6,545 bases of DNA, taken from JBGTKH01 sp041744735 (lineage in GTDB: Bacteria > Planctomycetota > Planctomycetia > Pirellulales > Pirellulaceae). Numbering within the stretch: position 1 is the stretch's first letter; each line of letters opens with the position of its first letter. The stretch is taken from positions 1-6,545 of the forward strand of contig JBGTKH010000201.1 of assembly GCA_041744735.1 (NCBI GenBank), written 5' to 3'. The position numbers and the translations under genes are program-made. This document shows positions 4,443-6,545 of the stretch, one piece after another. Under the pieces are notes generated by a model that was not told the DNA's origin, searched no databases, and saw only the letters and a list, made by a program, of their open reading frames with translations.

Positions 4443-5975
4443 ATGATGCATCTTGTCGCCTATTGTTTGATTGCGGTATTGACCGCCCAAACGGCTCCGC
4501 ACGCCGAAAGGTACTTTCAGATCACGGTCGTCGACGACCAGACGGGCCGTGGGGTGCCGATGGTGGAGTTGCGGACGGTGGACAATGTCAGCTACTGGAC
4601 GGACAGCAATGGCGTCGTGGCGTTTTACGAGCCGGGGCTGTTGGGTCAGAAGGTGTTCTTTCACATTGCGAGCGATGGGTACGAATTCCCTAAAGACGGA
4701 TTCGGCTATCGCGGCCGAGCGCTCGACGTCAGCGAAGGGGGCCGGGCGGAGTTGAAGATCAAGCGGCTGAACATTGCCGAGCGTTTGTATAGGGTGACCG
4801 GCGCGGGGATCTATCGCGATAGTTTGCTGGTGGGCCGCGAAGTTCCGATCAAACTGCCGGTGCTCAATGCCCAAGTGTTGGGATCGGACAGCGTTGTCAA
4901 CGCCGTGTTTCAAGGGAAGATCTATTGGTTTTGGGGAGACACGAATCGGCCCGCGTATCCGCTGGGTAATTTTCATGTGCCGGGAGCGACCTCGCGATTG
5001 CCGCAGGACGGCGGTCTCGATCCGGAGGTGGGCGTGGAGTTGGAGTATTTTCTGGACGACCAAGGGTTCGCCAAGGAGACCGCGCGGATGCCCGGCGACG
5101 GTCCGACGTGGCTCAGCGGCCTGGTCACGCTGCGGGACGAAACGGGCCGCGAGCGAATGTTTGCGCCGTACGTGAAGGTGCGTGGCTTCTTGAATGTGTA
5201 TCAGCGCGGGCTGGCGGAATTCGACGCTGAGAAACAACGGTTCGAGAAGGTCTGCGAGTTTGCGATGGACGCGCCGGTTCATCCCGGTGGTCATCCGCTG
5301 AAGCACACGGAGGACGGCGTCGAGTACATCTACTTCGCCAATCCATACCCGCTGGTGCGAGTCCGCGCGACGCCGCAGCACTTGCGCGATTTGGCCGCGT
5401 ACGAAGCGTACACGTGCCTAAAGGCCGGCAGCCGCTTGGATCAGCCGCAATTGGACCGCAGCGAAGACGGATCGCTGAGATACGCCTGGAAGAAGAACAC
5501 GCCCGTCGTCGGACAACGGGAGCAGGACACGCTCGTCAAGCGTGCACTGATCGAACCGCACGAAGCACTGCTGCGAATGCAGGACAGCAGCGGCACACGA
5601 GTCGTGGCCCATGCGGGTTCGGTTTACTGGAACGACTATCGCCGCCGCTGGATCATGATCGCAGAAGAATTCGGCGGCACGTCACTGTTAGGCGAAGTCT
5701 GGTACGCCGAGGCCGACGCGCCGACCGGCCCGTGGGTGCACGCGGTGAAGATTGCAACGCATGACAAGTACAGCTTCTACAATCCCAAACACCACCCGAT
5801 GTTCGACAAGTACGGCGGCCGAGTGATTTTCTTCGAGGGAACCTACTCCGACTTTCTCTCCGGCGTCCCAGTTAAAACCCCGCGCTACGACTACAACCAG
5901 ATCATGTATAGGCTTGACCTGTCCGATCCGCGGTTGTCGCTGCCGGTGCGCGACGAACCTGGTGGTAACCACTAG
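4443..5975 (+). CDS. Secreted protein: transthyretin-like module plus furanosidase-type propeller domain
   Basis: The 510-residue product begins with a Sec signal peptide (about 1-21, hydrophobic 3-15, ending APHA). Residues about 24-108 form a small beta-sandwich of the carboxypeptidase-regulatory or transthyretin-like kind: FQITVVDDQTGRGVPMVELR, then YWTDSNGVVAFYEPGL. The rest (about 120-495) looks like a five-bladed beta-propeller of the furanosidase superfamily (GH43/GH117/DUF4185-like). Landmarks are IYWFWGDTNRP (160-170), GPTWLSGLVTL (220-230), YIYFANPYP (295-303) and EVWYAEADAPTGPW (418-431). The last is the sugar-hydrolase pattern of strand followed by spxGPW. Asp166 and Glu418 are possible catalytic or metal residues, by analogy only. 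The likely role is recognition or hydrolysis of a polysaccharide. The start at 4443 (or 4446) was chosen because the signal peptide begins there; the in-frame ATG at 4311 lies inside a hairpin and adds an implausible leader. No good ribosome site is visible. Confidence 0.8.
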   Translation: MMHLVAYCLIAVLTAQTAPHAERYFQITVVDDQTGRGVPMVELRTVDNVSYWTDSNGVVAFYEPGLLGQKVFFHIASDGYEFPKDGFGYRGRALDVSEGGRAELKIKRLNIAERLYRVTGAGIYRDSLLVGREVPIKLPVLNAQVLGSDSVVNAVFQGKIYWFWGDTNRPAYPLGNFHVPGATSRLPQDGGLDPEVGVELEYFLDDQGFAKETARMPGDGPTWLSGLVTLRDETGRERMFAPYVKVRGFLNVYQRGLAEFDAEKQRFEKVCEFAMDAPVHPGGHPLKHTEDGVEYIYFANPYPLVRVRATPQHLRDLAAYEAYTCLKAGSRLDQPQLDRSEDGSLRYAWKKNTPVVGQREQDTLVKRALIEPHEALLRMQDSSGTRVVAHAGSVYWNDYRRRWIMIAEEFGGTSLLGEVWYAEADAPTGPWVHAVKIATHDKYSFYNPKHHPMFDKYGGRVIFFEGTYSDFLSGVPVKTPRYDYNQIMYRLDLSDPRLSLPVRDEPGGNH

Positions 5976-5976
5976 C

Positions 5977-5997
5977 GCGCCGTCAAAGCGCAATTTT
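5977..5997 (+). terminator. Weak terminator-like hairpin after the propeller gene
   Basis: GCGC (5977-5980) and GCGC (5988-5991) form a 4-bp stem followed by AATTTT, starting 2 bases past the TAG stop. The stem is short, and the much larger structure at 6001-6063 may do the real work. Confidence 0.3.
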
Positions 5998-6000
5998 AGG

Positions 6001-6076
6001 GTGAGCCGAACGCGCTAGCGTCGGGCCGCGGCCGGGCACCCGCGGCTAGCGCCGTCGGCTCACAAGCTCCGGCTTG
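6001..6076. repeat. Long interrupted inverted repeat, probable dispersed intergenic element
   Basis: GTGAGCCGA (6001-6009) pairs perfectly with TCGGCTCAC (6055-6063). After a 2x2 mismatch, GCGCTAGC (6012-6019) pairs with GCTAGCGC (6045-6052). The inner G+C-rich part can fold further, for example CCGCGG (6026-6031) with CCGCGG (6040-6045), though this last base overlaps the outer stem. A second small hairpin follows: CAAGC (6063-6067), loop TCCG, GCTTG (6072-6076). From memory, planctomycete genomes carry intergenic elements beginning GTGAGCCG and containing GCTAGCGCC, so this is probably one copy of such a family. It separates two plus-strand genes and could also terminate transcription. Confidence 0.65.
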
Positions 6077-6146
6077 GGAACCAGGAGGGAGCTACCATTA
6101 ACTACCGTTACGAAGTGAGACATCCGGTCGAAACAAGGTATCCGCC

Positions 6147-6545
6147 ATGCAAGCAAGTCGGCGATCACCAGTCGTCATTCTCGCGCTTTGTATCGCAATG
6201 TGCGTACTGGCCGGGCCGTCGCATGGTCTAGCCGCTGACGGCGAAATCGAAATCCGCGCCGTGGATCACGACACGGGCCAGCCGGTTGCTGTGCGCATGC
6301 ATCTGAAGGATCAGAGCGGCAAGCCGGTCCAGCCGCCGAAGGTCCCGTTCTGGAAGGACCATTTCGTGTTCGACGGCCGGATCACGCTATCGCTTCCGCC
6401 GGGCAACTACACATTCGAGATGGAGCGCGGCCCGGAATATCGCCTGCGCACCGGTTACTTCACCATCCAGCGCGGCGCGGCGGACACGAAGCAAGTGGAG
6501 ATGCAGCGGTTCGCCGACATGAAACAGGAAGGTTGGTGGTCGGGC
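6147..6545 (+). CDS. Secreted protein N-terminus, probable CehA/McbA-type metallohydrolase (partial)
   Basis: The frame is open from the ATG at 6147 to the window end, giving 133 residues with no stop. It starts with a signal peptide (about 1-30: basic RR at 5-6, hydrophobic 9-22, ending GLAA). A beta-sandwich module follows: EIEIRAVDHDTGQPVAVRMH (33-52), then ITLSLPPGNYTFEMERGPEY (79-98), the carboxypeptidase-regulatory-like pattern of a bounded PPGxY turn. The fragment ends FADMKQEGWWSG. In planctomycete proteins of the CehA/McbA family this kind of segment runs directly into DLHxH, the first metal-binding motif of a PHP-fold hydrolase, which would lie just outside the window. AAGG lies 8 bases before the ATG. 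The module resembles that at the start of the gene at 4443, so the two may share a role at the cell surface. Confidence 0.75.
   Translation, partial: MQASRRSPVVILALCIAMCVLAGPSHGLAADGEIEIRAVDHDTGQPVAVRMHLKDQSGKPVQPPKVPFWKDHFVFDGRITLSLPPGNYTFEMERGPEYRLRTGYFTIQRGAADTKQVEMQRFADMKQEGWWSG

Noticed and set aside
4431..5381. Long minus-strand open frame opposite the propeller gene
   Set aside because: Its arginine/histidine-rich product shows no fold, and the plus strand carries recognisable propeller motifs.
6083..6091. AGGAGGGAG as a ribosome-binding site
   Set aside because: No ATG, GTG or TTG start lies at a suitable distance; the sequence seems to belong to the flank of the intergenic repeat.
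1..6545. CRISPR array, insertion sequence, phage genes or toxin-antitoxin pair
   Set aside because: No regularly spaced direct repeats, transposase or integrase motifs, or paired small genes of known type were seen on either strand.

Overview
The window looks like chromosomal DNA from a Planctomycetota bacterium, probably close to the Pirellulales. This is inferred from the high G+C content, the scattered single-gene layout on both strands, and the mix of secreted TlpA-like redoxins, lipoproteins, carboxypeptidase-regulatory-like modules and a probable CehA/McbA-type protein. A long structured intergenic repeat also fits. Nothing here was searched against a database.

Layout from left to right: (1) the last 61 residues of an ABC exporter ATPase (1-186, +). 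(2) msrB, a peptide-methionine (R)-S-oxide reductase with an N-terminal lipoprotein signal and a second, well-placed internal start (342-929, +). (3) A 60-residue coiled-coil protein (968-1150, -), convergent with msrB. (4) A 276-base gap holding an 18-bp perfect palindrome and a strong hairpin that probably terminates the next gene. (5) A secreted thioredoxin-fold redoxin with a CGCSGC centre (1427-2023, -) and a recognisable promoter. (6) A signal-less BtuF-like cobalamin-binding protein (2229-3212, -), with a possible 50-residue ORF just upstream (3241-3393, -). (7) An unrecognised exported protein, perhaps a lipoprotein, with a Pro/Thr linker and an alanine run (3447-4202, -). (8) A divergent, hairpin-rich intergenic region. 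(9) A 510-residue secreted protein with an N-terminal transthyretin/carboxypeptidase-regulatory-like module and a probable five-bladed propeller of the furanosidase type (4443-5975, +). (10) A complex inverted repeat (6001-6076). (11) The first 133 residues of a secreted protein (6147 to window end, +) that is probably a CehA/McbA-type PHP-fold metallohydrolase.

The genes do not form one obvious pathway. Two loose links exist. The exported MsrB and the exported redoxin could act together in repair of oxidised methionine outside the cytoplasm. The two right-hand secreted proteins share the same kind of N-terminal beta-sandwich module. Most genes appear to be separate transcription units.

I did not find a clearly new multi-gene system. 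The most interesting items are the possible dual localisation of MsrB, the covarying twin hairpins at 4303-4358, the isolated palindrome at 1257-1274, the large repeat at 6001-6076, and the unrecognised proteins at 968-1150 and 3447-4202.
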